Below, piece after piece: positions 9,468-21,042 of a stretch of DNA of 64,000 nucleotides (position 1 is the first letter of the stretch; each line of letters starts with the position of its first letter). The notes beneath the pieces are model-generated. The model did not search any database and was not told the DNA's origin. It saw nothing but the letters and a program-made list of their open reading frames with translations. This DNA is from Allolobophora icterica (lineage: Eukaryota; Annelida; Clitellata; Crassiclitellata; Lumbricidae): assembly GCA_963556255.1 (NCBI GenBank), contig OY744611.1, positions 34,083,218 through 34,147,217 on the forward strand, in the 5' to 3' direction. A program made the translations under genes and the position numbers.

Positions 9468-11307
9468 TTAGGCATTGAGCTTGGAGGAGATCTTGGTAAG
9501 GATTCCCTTGAGGCAGGACTTCCAGGCCAAGGCGTCATAGTCATCGAGGACGCGCGGCAATCCACCGGCGAGGATCTCTCCGAATTTCTGCAGTGAAAAA
9601 TAGCATGTGATCAGGTAAGGTTAGGTCAGGTCCGGTAAGGTTAAGTAAGGTCAGTTAAGGTAAGGTCAGATCAGGTCAGGTCAGGTCAGTTGAAGTAAGT
9701 TTCGTAGCAGTTTAAGTTAAGTGATGCGATAAGGTAATGTATTTAGTAAGGATAGAGACAGAGAAAAACACAGAGACAGACAGACATACAGACAGAGACA
9801 GAGACAGACAGGGTCAGAGACAGAGTTTGATTGACGGAACGATACACTATCAGAAACACAAAGATGCAACTAGCACTCCTAACTGCCTAAATATCTATCT
9901 ACCTACTTACCTTCCTCAACCACTAATACCTCCTTACAGCCCTCCCCGCAGTCTGTGATCTTCGAGTATGGATCTTTGGCCGAATCACAATGCAGCACTG
10001 CGATGGGCTTTCATGTTGTTGACCCTAGGGACTGGAAACGCCAATTGTTTTCCTGTCGTCGAACTCCTTTTCCCACCAAGAGGTGCCTCAAACTCTCATT
10101 GGCTTCAAATTTCTGGATATCTAACTGCTCTTCACCTGGAAAGATGAAATGAGACATCCATTCGTACCACACCCTACATGGTACGAATGTTCAAGATCCC
10201 TCTGAGTAGGGATCTTGAAGGGGCGCTATACAAATTTCGATTGATTGATTGATGGCTATACCATAACCTACGTGGGTTACTCAATGACTCACCTTGAAGT
10301 GTTCCTTCTTTACTCCGGTGCGGTCATGGTGCTGGTCAGCCAGATGGTCAAGGGCGGCATCAAGCGCTGGTGGGTCATCCATGAGGTTGATGGCCATGTC
10401 CAGTGCGTTGAGGATACGCATGGCGTGGGCAGAGAAAGCTGGTCCCTCCGGATGTTCGATGTCGACTCGTTTGAAGAGTTCCGTCACGTCGGACATCTCC
10501 TTAGCCAGCCTGCATACAGATTTTTAGGACAACCGTGTAGTGTAGTCGAACTGCAGTCTACTCAGAATTTTCGAACATCGTGTAATACTCTGAATTTCTG
10601 ATCACCGTGGAATTTTGTCCGAATTTTCGAACAGTGTGTAATTAATAGTTTGAGACCACGAAGATCATGTAGCTTTATCAACAGCGAGAAGTTACGAACG
10701 TAGCACGGTTCAGTGCTAAGGACGCGGAAGAGGTAGCGAAGAGGAGGAGAAAAGGAAAGAGGGAGAGGAAAAGAAGGGGAAGAGGATGACGAGAAAGTTG
10801 AAGAGAAGGAGGAGGAAACAAGGAGAAGAAAATAGAAGGATAACGAGAATGGCAATGAGGTTGTCATGACGACAGCGATGGTCCGCCATAACTACGATGA
10901 TGATTACAACGACAATGATGATGACGAAGAAGGTGAAGAGGACGAAGAGAAGGAGGGGAAACAAGGAGAAGAAAAGAGAAGGATGATGATAATGGCCATA
11001 AGGTTGTTATAACGACAGACGACAGTCCTCCATAACGACGATGATGATTACAACGACAATGATGATGACGACGACGATGGCTAAACGACTATGGAGAAAT
11101 GATAATGATAATAGAGGGAGATTTTTACTTGGTGAGCAGGAGGCGACCGAATCCGATCTTGATCTTTGATGACTCAGTATCTCTCCAGAGGACATCCCAC
11201 TGGTGCTGAACGATTCTATGATCTTCCTCTGAGCAGCAGTGTGAGTGATCGTCGCTTGCCAGGCAGCAGACGGCCAGACCAACAAGGACCAACAGCTGAC
11301 GCAGCAT
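9468..11307 (-). CDS. Extracellular (giant haemoglobin-type) globin chain, B1-like
   Basis: Minus-strand coding exons: 11307-11129, 10509-10293, 9587-9468; 171 aa. The start is the ATG at 11307, followed by a hydrophobic signal peptide (MLRQLLVLVGLAVCCLAS). The mature part keeps the globin landmarks: Trp in HQWDVLW (A helix), Phe in LFKRV (CD1), distal His in FSAHAMRIL (E7) and proximal His in HLADQH (F8). The Cys near the N terminus (HSHCC) and the Cys in AWKSCLKG are the pair that form the intrachain disulfide of annelid extracellular globins. Introns lie in phase 2 after the B helix and phase 0 before the last helices, the conserved B12.2 and G7.0 positions. It should bind oxygen as a secreted haemoglobin subunit. 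No extra free cysteine like that proposed for sulfide-binding chains is evident, apart from the second Cys of the N-terminal CC. The B1-like assignment is from memory of the family and is less certain than the globin call. Confidence 0.93.
9605..9720. repeat. Degenerate GGTAAGGTCA repeats in globin intron 2
   Basis: Around ten imperfect GGTCA/GGTAA pentamers in tandem, followed at 9745-9830 by a GACAGA-rich stretch. The same type of low-complexity sequence (or its ACCTTACC complement) occurs in the introns of PLK1 (25640-25800) and PBRM1 (61300-61430). Confidence 0.75.
10159..10219. other. Two back-to-back perfect hairpins
   Basis: CATTCGTACCA (10159-10169) pairs with TGGTACGAATG (10179-10189). 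Immediately next to it TTCAAGATCCCT (10190-10201) pairs with AGGGATCTTGAA (10208-10219). Arms are 11 and 12 bp with 9 and 6 nt loops. They lie in globin intron 2 and are followed by a GGCGCTATACAAAT tail and GATT repeats, as at the end of some dispersed repeats in this genome. Confidence 0.8.
10720..11090. repeat. Purine-rich GAGGA/GATGA low-complexity tract in globin intron 1
   Basis: The segment around 10905-11075 partly duplicates 10795-10930: both contain GGAAACAAGGAGAAGAAA, a GATAATGGC-like word and ACGATGATGATTACAACGAC. This suggests a local tandem duplication of roughly 145-160 bp within the intron. Confidence 0.65.
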
Positions 11308-11316
11308 CTTCAAAGT

Positions 11317-11880
11317 CTACGAAACAAAGAAATCATATGTAACTGATTAAATTAATTAATCTTCAAAGTCACAGAACAAATCAAATGAAGGGAATTAATC
11401 AACCTTGAAAATCTAGAATAAAACAAGTCTAGAAACAAATTAAATAAATTATTTAACTAAGTTAGATTAACTAAAATAATAAAAATAAATTCACGAATAT
11501 AGCCTATCAAAGATCGACTTCCCATGTACTTAATTTTTCATTCTTTAGTGACTGTACTTTTCTTGAATAAAAAAATTATTTAAAAACTTAAGAAACATTA
11601 AGAAAATTTAATACAGATTTCTAAGGAATTAGGCCTACTTTGAGTCGGAAATCAACTACAAATTTTACCAGAAAAAGCATTTGGCTAAAAATCCGTTAAT
11701 ACAAGAAAATTGATAATTAAAATCGATATTTAAAAGATTTCTGGCGAAAAATTCGACCGTAATAAAAAATTATCGGGAAACATCCAAGAAAATTAGTAAA
11801 AAATCCTCAGTCGGAAAATCGTAGCCTCAATTATTGATGAGGCGCCTTTAGAATATCATCATACTTCGTTTGCGTCTTAC
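11317..11880 (-). other. Globin 5' UTR intron
   Basis: AT-rich sequence between the proposed non-coding exon donor (11880) and the acceptor at 11317, with scattered GAAAATC/AAAAATC words. No element recognised. Confidence 0.5.
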
Positions 11881-11950
11881 CTGAGTGGGTGTCGTTGCTT
11901 AGGCTCCCGGAAGCAATGCAGGGTGGCTGCGGACGAGGGTGCTTTTATAC
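11881..11950 (-). promoter_or_regulatory. Globin promoter and non-coding first exon
   Basis: Minus strand: TATAAAAG at about 11949-11942 in the context GTGTATAAAAGCACC is a good TATA box. About 30 bp further a short 5' untranslated exon would begin and end at 11881 with CACTCAG/gtaaga. The matching acceptor (TTTCGTAG) at 11319-11317 places the coding ATG ten bases into the next exon. The gene thus has an intron of about 560 bp in its 5' UTR. Confidence 0.6.
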
Positions 11951-12159
11951 ACTAGGACAGAGGGCAGCCGAAGGGGCGTCTGGTCTTCGTCACCCGACGG
12001 GTTACATTGTCTTCTGAGGTTCAGACGCTGGGGACAATGCCTTAACCGTTAGACCCCAGAACGAATGCGGGTATTGTGTGGATGATTGCTTATGGTGCCG
12101 AATGTCGGTCATACTGAATGTGTAGCTACGTGCCAGCCTGAATGCCTGTCTGTCTGTAT

Positions 12160-12580
<421 letters not shown>

Positions 12581-13880
12581 ATCTTTCGTTTATGTGGATG
12601 GTTGACTGGGTTTATTTGGTGTTTACTGCCTGGTTGATTGGATCGTTGATGGGTGGTTCAGGGCAGTTGAATGATTTTACTGGTTCATTAATTGCTTTGT
12701 GCATGTATTGATTATCGATTATTTGACTTATTCATCAATTTACTGATTAAATTAATTGTTTCATCTGATCACTCATCAGTAGGGCTGCATAGATTCAGTA
12801 TTTCATTTGCATCATATATCGGTTCATTCGTGTGTCTGTTGTATTCAGGCCACATCAGTGTCTAGTGTTAATGTCTAATATTGCCACAAAAGTGGGAATC
12901 GAGCACCAGAGAGACTGATTAGGAGGGGGTGATTTTGCATTGGAAGGCAAATGAGACGAACTGAGCCTTCTTACCCTATGCCACCCGACGCACGAATCCT
13001 GGACTTCAACCCCTTCACAATAACCTCAACGAACAAAAGCCACAGCATCTGGCTAACGTCACTGCAGCCCCTATGCACGTATGTGGTTATCATCAGTGTG
13101 AGAATTGCAGAAAAAGACTTGAGGGTCAGACGTTGATGAGTTTGATCCATGTGGAGTTGAATATTTTATCCCTGTTTTGCAAACTAAGAAAATTCCAAAA
13201 TGCAACTTGAAACCATGACATCACCAAATATAATAGTATACAATCCCATGGTCACAAATCTCAAAATAAACCAGAGCATTACTTTTTAATTACCCACAAA
13301 GTGAATTGTGAAAGAAAATGCTAAAATATATGCACAATATAATCACACTAGCACAACTGGGGGAGGGAGGGGGTTGGAAACGATCCCCTGGGGTGTGCAA
13401 TGAAGTCTTAACTGGGGGTAGTAAGAAAGACTAGGGGGTTCAACCTCCCAGCCCCCCCCCGACAATTCTCACCCTAGTTATCATCATCATCGTCGTCGTC
13501 GTCGTCATCATCGCCGTCTTCGTCGTCGTCATCATCATTATCATTCAGCGTAATAATCATTGTTATCAGTCACCATACAGTATAGTCATCACAACAATCC
13601 TCCTCATTATCATCAGTCGCTATTGTCGTCATTATCATCGTCGTCGTCATCATTATCATAATCTTGACGCCAGCCATTTAGCATCGATGGGATTTTAGTT
13701 CCTTGTCAAATCAAGTAATGTCCTATATACTCAGTGAACGAAAATCAATCAACGTTTCAGTTGACATATATATCAATCAACGAAGCAAGCAGTAAAACAA
13801 TCAACGATTAATTTATAGAATCAATAGGATGCAAAGAAACTGCTGACCACATGCATGAACTGCAGTTGTCTGCTACGCAT
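12581..13880. other. Intergenic DNA, no gene recognised
   Basis: Mostly unique AT-rich sequence. 13480-13665 is a degenerate ATC/GTC trinucleotide tract, and 13360-13470 holds G-runs and C-runs that may be a transposon remnant. I see no exon. Confidence 0.4.
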
Positions 13881-15815
13881 AGGGGTATCTGTGCGTCTAT
13901 CTGTCTGTCTGTCTGTGCGTCTGTCTGTGCATCTGTCTGTGCGTCTATCTGTCTGTCTGTCTGTGCGTCTGTCTGTGCATCTGTCTGTCTGTGCGTCTGT
14001 CTGTGTGTCTGTCTGTGCATCTGTCTGTGCGTCTGTCTGTGTGTCTGTCTGTGTGTCTGTCTGTGCATCTGTCTGTGCGTCTGTCTGTGTGTCTGTCTGT
14101 CTGTGCGTCTATCTGTCTGTCTGTCTGTGCGTCTGTCTGTGCATCTGTCTGTGCGTCTATCTGTCTGTCTGTCTGTGCGTCTGTCTGTGCATCTGTCTGT
14201 CTGTGCGTCTGTCTGTGTGTCTGTCTGTGCATCTGTCTGTGCGTCTGTCTGTGTGTCTGTCTGTGTGTCTGTCTGTGCATCTGTCTGTGCGTCTGTCTGT
14301 GTGTCTGTCTGTCTGTGCGTCTATCTGTCTGTCTGTCTGTGCGTCTGTCTGTGCATCTGTCTGTGCGTCTATCTGTCTGTCTGTCTGTGCGTCTGTCTGT
14401 GCATCTGTCTGTCTGTGCGTCTGTCTGTGTGTCTGTCTGTGCATCTGTCTGTGCGTCTGTCTGTGTGTCTGTCTGTGTGTCTGTCTGTGCATCTGTCTGT
14501 GCGTCTGTCTGTGTGTCTGTCTGTCTGTGCGTCTATCTGTCTGTCTGTCTGTGCGTCTGTCTGTGCATCTGTCTGTGCGTCTATCTGTCTGTCTGTCTGT
14601 GCGTCTGTCTGTGCATCTGTCTGTCTGTGCGTCTGTCTGTGTGTCTGTCTGTGCATCTGTCTGTGCGTCTGTCTGTGTGTCTGTCTGTGTGTCTGTCTGT
14701 GCATCTGTCTGTGCGTCTGTCTCTGTGTGTCTGTCTGTGCATCTGTCTGTGCGTCTGTCTGTGTGTCTGTCTGTCTGTGCGTCTATCTGTCTGTCTGTCT
14801 GTGCGTCTGTCTGTGCATCTGTCTGTGCGTCTATCTGTCTGTCTGTCTGTGCGTCTGTCTGTGCATCTGTCTGTCTGTGCGTCTGTCTGTGTGTCTGTCT
14901 GTGCATCTGTCTGTGCGTCTGTCTGTGTGTCTGTCTGTGTGTCTGTCTGTGCATCTGTCTGTGCGTCTGTCTGTGTGTCTGTCTGTCTGTGCGTCTATCT
15001 GTCTGTCTGTCTGTGCGTCTGTCTGTGCATCTGTCTGTGCGTCTATCTGTCTGTCTGTCTGTGCGTCTGTCTGTGCATCTGTCTGTCTGTGCGTCTGTCT
15101 GTGTGTCTGTCTGTGCATCTGTCTGTGCGTCTGTCTGTGTGTCTGTCTGTGTGTCTGTCTGTGCATCTGTCTGTGCGTCTGTCTGTGTGTCTGTCTGTCT
15201 GTGCATCTGTCTGTCTGTGCATCTGTCTGTGCGTCTATCTGTCTGTCTGTCTGTGCGTCTGTCTGTGCATCTGTCTGTCTGTGCATCTGTCTGTGCGTCT
15301 GTCTGTGTGTCTGTCTGTGTGTCTGTCTGTGCATCTGTCTGTGCGTCTGTCTGTGTGTCTGTCTGTCTGTGCATCTGTCTGTCTGTGCATCTGTCTGTGC
15401 GTCTGTCTGTGCATCTGTCTGTCTGTGCATCTGTCTGTGCGTCTGTCTGTGCATCTGTCTGTCTGTGCATCTGTCTGTGTGTCTGTCTGTGCGTCTGTCT
15501 GTCTGTGCATCTGTCTGTCTGTGCATCTGTCTGTGCGTCTGTCTGTGCATCTGTCTGTCTGTGCGTCTGTCTGTGTGTCTGTCTGTGCGTCTGTCTGTCT
15601 GTGCGTCTGTCTGTGTGTCTGTCTGTGCGTCTGTCTGTGCGTCTGTCTGTGTGTCTGTCTGTCTGTGTATCTGTCTGTGTATCTGTCTGTGTATCTGTCT
15701 GTGTATCTGTCTGTGTATCTGTCTGTGTATCTGTCTGTGTATCTGTCTGTGTGTCTGTCTGTGTATCTGTCTGTGTGTCTGTCTGTCTGTGCGTCTGTCT
15801 GTGTGTCTGTCTGTG
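13880..15815. repeat. 1.9 kb TGTC-based array with 212 bp higher-order repeat
   Basis: The base unit is CTGT with variants GCGT, GCAT, GTGT and CTAT placed in a fixed order. The marker GCGTCTATCTG recurs at 13893, 14105, 14317, 14529, then 14779 and 14991. Spacings are 212, 212, 212, 250 and 212 bp, and each unit carries a second copy 48 bp later. Neighbouring units look identical. The right third (15200-15815) loses the period and ends in pure CTGT/GTAT. Open frames over 600 codons in all forward frames, and long reverse ones, exist because the 4 bp unit has no stop. Confidence 0.96.
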
Positions 15816-16124
15816 TGTCGGTAGCGTCAGGTTAATACTAGACTATAGTGTCGCGACTATCCTTCGTCGCTGACTCCTGATAGCAGATGTGAGGGAGGAG
15901 GGGACGGGATTGAACGGAGGGTGTGCGACGTCGTATCTATAGATGGGTTGAATAGGGTAGATTAGGTTTATTTGGACATTTCATATCAGATCCGATTAGA
16001 TAAAGTTTATATGGCTGTGATGATGTTTTGGCCTAGCCTTACTCAGCCTGGTAGTGCAGCGTAATGTAGATGCAAGATTTCACATAGCAGAGTGAAAGTC
16101 TGAAGTCGGTAATGTAGGCCCAAG

Positions 16125-16287
16125 CAGTGTTTAATCTAGTCCCCCTCTTCTGAGGGGGAAACAAAGATCCTGGGGGGAATTTCTTCCCCAAAACAGTCCA
16201 TACATTATAATATTGCCGGCCTCTGGGGGGAAACATAAATCCTGGGGGGGGGAATTTCCCCCCAAATGACGTCTAGATTAAACACTG
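16125..16287. mobile_element. hAT-type MITE (163 bp)
   Basis: The left end CAGTGTTTAATCTAG and right end CTAGATTAAACACTG are perfect 15 bp inverted repeats. Perfect 8 bp target duplications GGCCCAAG lie at 16117-16124 and 16288-16295. The interior has two copies of a GGGGGAAAC..AAATCCTGGGGGG block, nearly symmetrical. Confidence 0.95.
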
Positions 16288-16295
16288 GGCCCAAG

Positions 16296-17146
16296 TGAGA
16301 CGCAGACTCTTGTTATTTTCCTTTTTGAATAACTTTGAACTGGCATTAAGGACTTCCTATACGTGCGAAATACCGTGAGAGCGTTTCGCACGATACCAGG
16401 CGAGCAGTGCGAAACTCAGCGAAGAACAACAGGCGTCGCCAGCATCGCACAATCAGATACAGACATCGTAAAATGGTTGACTATAAAGGCTGTCGCTACG
16501 TATACACGTTGCCTTAGACATAGAACTGCGAAGTGTACGTTCTTCGTATACAAATGAACCGTGGAAACTTGGTATCTTTTGGCTAACGATGACGGCAATC
16601 CATTCGCGTGCTGGGCGAATATCTATGTGCAAACAAATCATAGTCCGGGTTCGGGCATAATTATATATACATTCGGACGAGAGCGCGTCCTGGGAAACAA
16701 ATAGCTGTCTAATTCAGCAGAATTCTGATCCAACAGAGTTTGGGTTCATCATGTTTTTAGATCCCGATAGTGGGGTGAATGGGGGTGATAAGAGACTTAG
16801 CGAAACTCAGAGAAGAAAACGAGAGATAGGACTTCGTGAAATTTATAAGGATAGGCCTATAATACGGAAGCTTACACCAAGTCGAGAAACAAGTCTGCAG
16901 TCTCATCGCTGATAAGAGGCAGACTGATCGGTGCGCTCCAGAGCAGTCAAAGAGCTTGTGTCGAGCTCAGAGAAGGACATTGTTGTGACAGAAGGACACA
17001 TTATTGTAATATTATTGTAATTGAACGGTTATGTAGCGCCGCTCAGGTGCAAAACAAACCAGAGGCGCTTTCTGCGCTTGCATATGTGATGTTAATGGTC
17101 ATTAAAAGTAGAACATTTTTCAGTGAGCAAACATAACTTGAAGAGT
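16296..17146. other. Intergenic DNA, nothing recognised
   Basis: Unique sequence. The word GCGAAACTCAG occurs at about 16409 and again at 16800. No exon or element could be defined. Confidence 0.4.
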
Positions 17147-17560
17147 CAATGGCGGCGATCTTGTCTGAGAGGTGGAGGGGACAAAGTCGGCCACAAAAAC
17201 TTCCTGCATGACTTTTCTACGAATTTATCTGCAAAAAAGTTGATGACTATTTTTTGTTTAGTCATTCATCTCTTTTTACAACTTTTCCGGCTCTCCTATA
17301 ACAATGATCATAGGAATGAATTCGTCTCTACAAAATCGATAACCTTTTCTTACAGATTCATCCCCCTAAAAATCTTCTTGCTGAGAATTTTCGGGGGACA
17401 CTTCTGCTCAAAAATAGAGTTTTTACCTCATTTGGTCAAAAAGGCAGCGAAAATCCTCACGCGCAATTACATTTCTCCGCGTTTTTTGTGTTTCTTAAAA
17501 ATTTGGGGGGGGGGACAAATGTATGGCGTGTCCCCTCACTCTTAAAGGTGGGGGGACTCC
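17147..17560. mobile_element. hAT-type element, family 2, truncated copy
   Basis: It begins CAATGGCGGCGATCTTGTC followed by GAGAGGTGGAGGGGACAAAG, like the 54592 copy and the inverted right arm of the complete 49829-50366 copy. It shares internal words (TTCGGGGG, TTTTTTTGC, GGGGGACA..TGTATGGCGTGTCCCC). The terminal GATCGCCGCC at the right is missing, and no target duplication is found. Confidence 0.7.
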
Positions 17561-19112
17561 ATAAGGCTGCATCAGTTGGATAGTCCGCTGACTCCGTAGG
17601 GCTTAAATCTTGCGATATATAGGCTTCGAATTTTGGTGTTGTGACAACATCTGTACTTTCGACTGGTAGACCATCATCTCGCAGCGACACTAACTGTTCA
17701 TCTTTATCGCAAACAATGACATCAGTAGACGAGTAAGACAACGTAAGAGTATCTTACGTCTCAACAATATCGGACTGCGATGATGATTGTGTTTTCTGAC
17801 TTTGAAAAAAAGAAGATACTTTTGGATGTTTGTTCGACATTTCAATTTCAGTTGCGTCCTTTTTTCTCTTCGCGGCACCACTCATATAATGTCTACGCAT
17901 TTTTGATGGGTTGTCTGATATTTCGTTTAATTGATCGTAGGCCTAGTGATAATTGGCCAAAAGTTGCAAATCGGTTTACCGTGAACGACGGTGATAACTG
18001 ACAATTAGAATCTTAATCTGCATAACAAAAATGGTAGAAACTATCAAAAAACCTCAACCTTATACATTGGAGGAGGTTGAAATGAAGTGATTTTGTTAAG
18101 TTAAATAAGTTTGCCAAGTTCACTACCGACTCAGTACCGAGCGTCGACATGCCAACATATCATTCTATTTATCCTATTAACTGTGCGAAATTTGATACGC
18201 TTTTTGCCCTTTTTATAATTTAAAGTTTAAAACAATTTATAAAATGACTAGATTATAGGACAGAGAGATTCAATATTAAAAATTAATATTAACTTACCAA
18301 GACATAAAAAATCCTTGAATAGCGTTGTGAAAAAGCAGACAAATGAAAACAAACATAGTAGCCAATAGCCTACAGCAAGTTGTGCGCCATCGCCGCCATG
18401 CGTTAAAATTATTGATTTATTTCTATAGCGCTCTGAATTTTATGATAATTATTAATTATATTAAACTAATAATTATATTAAACTACAAATGCAGACCGCA
18501 GACATTTGTTTTAGAAAAATAATAAAAATGTGTTATTGTTCTTACTTTACTTTGCAGAATTGTTACTTGTTAGAACAGAACTTATAATATTGTTATTTTG
18601 TTTCTGGGCCGCCGCGGGGCCCCCCCCCGCTGCGCGGGGCCCTAGGCCCGGGCCTCGCGTGCCTATGCCTTAAAACGGCACTGATAAGCCTAAGCAAACA
18701 ACAAAAAGTAAAGTTTGCGTACTCCATGAGTAGGACGCGTCACCAGTGTGCACCAATTCTATTTTAATTTAATAATCAGTTTGGTTTAAGATGACTCTGG
18801 TAATCTGCCAGTTAACGGAATATTAAATTATAGATTGTACAATAAAGAATCAACTGCTTTGATTCTTTATCGTACTAAGAGCAAAACAATGAACATCATA
18901 AAGCAGTTCTGTAAAACATGTATTGCTTCTTGCCAGCCTCGGTATTATCACAGCAATGAGTACTATGAGTAGCCTAATGATGCTATTGCAAAGCAGACGA
19001 TGTTGTAAATATTGTGCAAGCTACAGTATAGAAAAGTAACTCGACACAATTTCTCAAATATTATACCATCGGAAATCAACAACAACCCCATGCATTCATT
19101 CACTCATTCATT

Positions 19113-19116
<4 letters not shown>
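17561..19116. other. Intergenic DNA with a GC-rich transposon end at 18600-18680
   Basis: Mostly AT-rich unique DNA. Around 18605-18678 a G/C-run block ends AACGGCACTG, whose complement CAGTGCCGTT.. resembles a hAT terminus; the other end was not found. No exons seen. Confidence 0.4.

Positions 19117-19199
<83 letters not shown>
19117..19199. repeat. (CA)n dinucleotide repeat
   Basis: About 41 uninterrupted CA units. Confidence 0.98.
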
Positions 19200-19201
<2 letters not shown>

Positions 19202-19829
19202 ATGGCAACCGTGGGAGATCGTTCTCCTAATACCAAACCCCATTTGCAGACGCCACTGTTCCAACTAGAGTTGACAGATGAGAGATGACAGCAATTTCGG
19301 AGTTTCTGAAGCACGTAGTATCGAGAATGACGAACGACGATATAGGCGATGCGATCCACCGCTGATGGCTCACAGTTGTCTCATCATCCCTCATGGATGA
19401 TGATACGGAGTCAAGAAATCTCTCGAACCATCACCAGATAGTCCTACTCACGGAACAGGTATCCATTGCCATCTAACAGTTGAGATACTGTAGACATATC
19501 GTGATTGACGACGGGTGCTGCTCCACCGAAGACTTGCCCAGCCTTTGCTCCTCCGTGTCGAAATTTCCCCAACGTAAAACAGGACAAACGAGTGGCGCTA
19601 TGGAAGCTTATCCCAATGTGTTCCCAGTTGAGTCACAGCTAACTGAAGAATCAACTTTCTGGTTCAGATGCATCTCAACGGATAAGATTTTAGGGGGACG
19701 GGCCCACCATTTTGCGAGATCGCGAGACGGACTGGTTACAGATTGCGAAAAGATGAGAGGTTGTGTGAAACGCGAGTAAAGACACGTCCACGGCATAGGC
19801 CTGCCTTTCCTGAGTTCAGAAAGGTTGTG
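19200..19829. other. Intergenic DNA, nothing recognised
   Basis: Moderately GC-rich unique sequence; one forward frame of about 100 codons (19480-19779) has no recognisable domain or splice context. Confidence 0.35.
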
Positions 19830-19837
19830 GTCGAAAC

Positions 19838-20275
19838 TAGGGCTGTACCGAATATTCGCTTCGTATTCGCTTCGGGTCGAAGAGTGGGCCAAATAGCTAT
19901 TCGGTATTCGATCGAATAGTAGCGGTCGGACCGAATACGAATAGTTGTCACGTGACATCTGTTTCTGCATATGCGGCTGCTATAGCGAGTGGAGTGAACG
20001 TTTAATAAGTGACAATTTCTAAGTTTATTTTAATTAGTTCCATTGCTAGTTTACGCAGACTGGCAGAAGGATGTAAAGTTAGCTGTTTACTTTTAGTTTA
20101 TGTATTAAATTTACCGAACTGAAACTTTTGCTTAAGCTTACATTTGAAATTTTGAATGTTGTCGGTAGACCTATTTTGTACACTATTCGTAATTGTATTC
20201 GTATTCGGCCGAATAGTTGGTCCAATTATTCGTATTCGGCCGAATGGTGATAATCACCTATTCGGTACAGCCCTA
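19838..20275. mobile_element. hAT-type MITE with TATTCG-rich ends (438 bp)
   Basis: The left end TAGGGCTGTACCGAATA and right end TATTCGGTACAGCCCTA are perfect 17 bp inverted repeats. The flanks GTCGAAAC (19830-19837) and GTCGCAAC (20276-20283) are an 8 bp target duplication with one mismatch. Subterminal CGAATA/TATTCG words repeat many times at both ends. Confidence 0.93.
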
Positions 20276-20283
20276 GTCGCAAC

Positions 20284-20990
20284 TGAAGAACACAAGAGTT
20301 CAAACCCCAGCTGACGCCAGATAGCAGATTATGATAGACAGACGAATAGAATAATCGATGGACCTACGTCAGAAATTATTATGCCGTACGTTACCGTACG
20401 TTCACATCAGTTCATGACGAAAATAAAATACATAACATTATCCACAAGAAAAGTCAATAATAGTTGGTGATTGACGGTCGTAAACAATTTTAGCCATTAC
20501 ATCAGTCATCTGTGGCTGTTCAATGATCTCTACTTTCAAACTTTTAAATTCCAAAATTGTTCATATTCTGTCTAATGTATATATGCTACCCTAGTGTGAA
20601 GAATATTAAGATTTTACGGCACACTTTATTGGATGGTCAGTGCCAGTGGTCATTTTATTGGTAATAGTAAATTTCGGTACCGTTCCTAAATAATTAGGCC
20701 TGCGTACGAGGCGACCAATACTGTAGAGCTAAACTGATCATTTTTGACGTATGCGTACCTTATAAGACTAGTTATATTGAGGTTCTTTGTGAATGATCAG
20801 ATAAATTTGTGCAATTTTAACGTTACGCGCACGTTATTTTTTTCGATAACGTACGTACGGCACGCGTATACGTTATTCCGGGAGGTAACGTATACGGTCG
20901 CACTATGCTGCCAACAGAGTACCGGGCTAACAGAAATTACTCTGCCATAATTGTGTTGCATGATCAATATACTATATATATGTCCTACAC
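20284..20990. other. Intergenic DNA, CpG-containing motifs
   Basis: Words CGTACG, ACGTTAC and GTATACG occur several times at 20385-20402 and 20820-20905. No gene or defined element. Confidence 0.35.
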
Positions 20991-21042
20991 CAGTGCTTCT
21001 TAAACTTTTGGATGCTGCGGACTGGTAATTGCTTTACGAGCC
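20991..21042. mobile_element. hAT terminus fragment
   Basis: Starts CAGTGCTTCTTAAACTTTTG, a common hAT-type end, and is cut off where the next repeat begins. Too short for more. Confidence 0.4.

Noticed and set aside
9605..9720. Interstitial telomere sequence
   Set aside because: The GGTAAGGTCA words are degenerate and are not the TTAGGG hexamer.
10159..10219. microRNA precursor
   Set aside because: Each stem is at most 12 bp, too short for Drosha/Dicer substrates.
13808..15873. Open frames over 600 codons (Cys/Leu/Ser/Val-rich forward, Thr/Asp/Arg/Gln-rich reverse)
   Set aside because: They come from a stop-free tetranucleotide repeat open in all forward frames and several reverse ones; no start context, splice sites or non-repetitive coding sequence.
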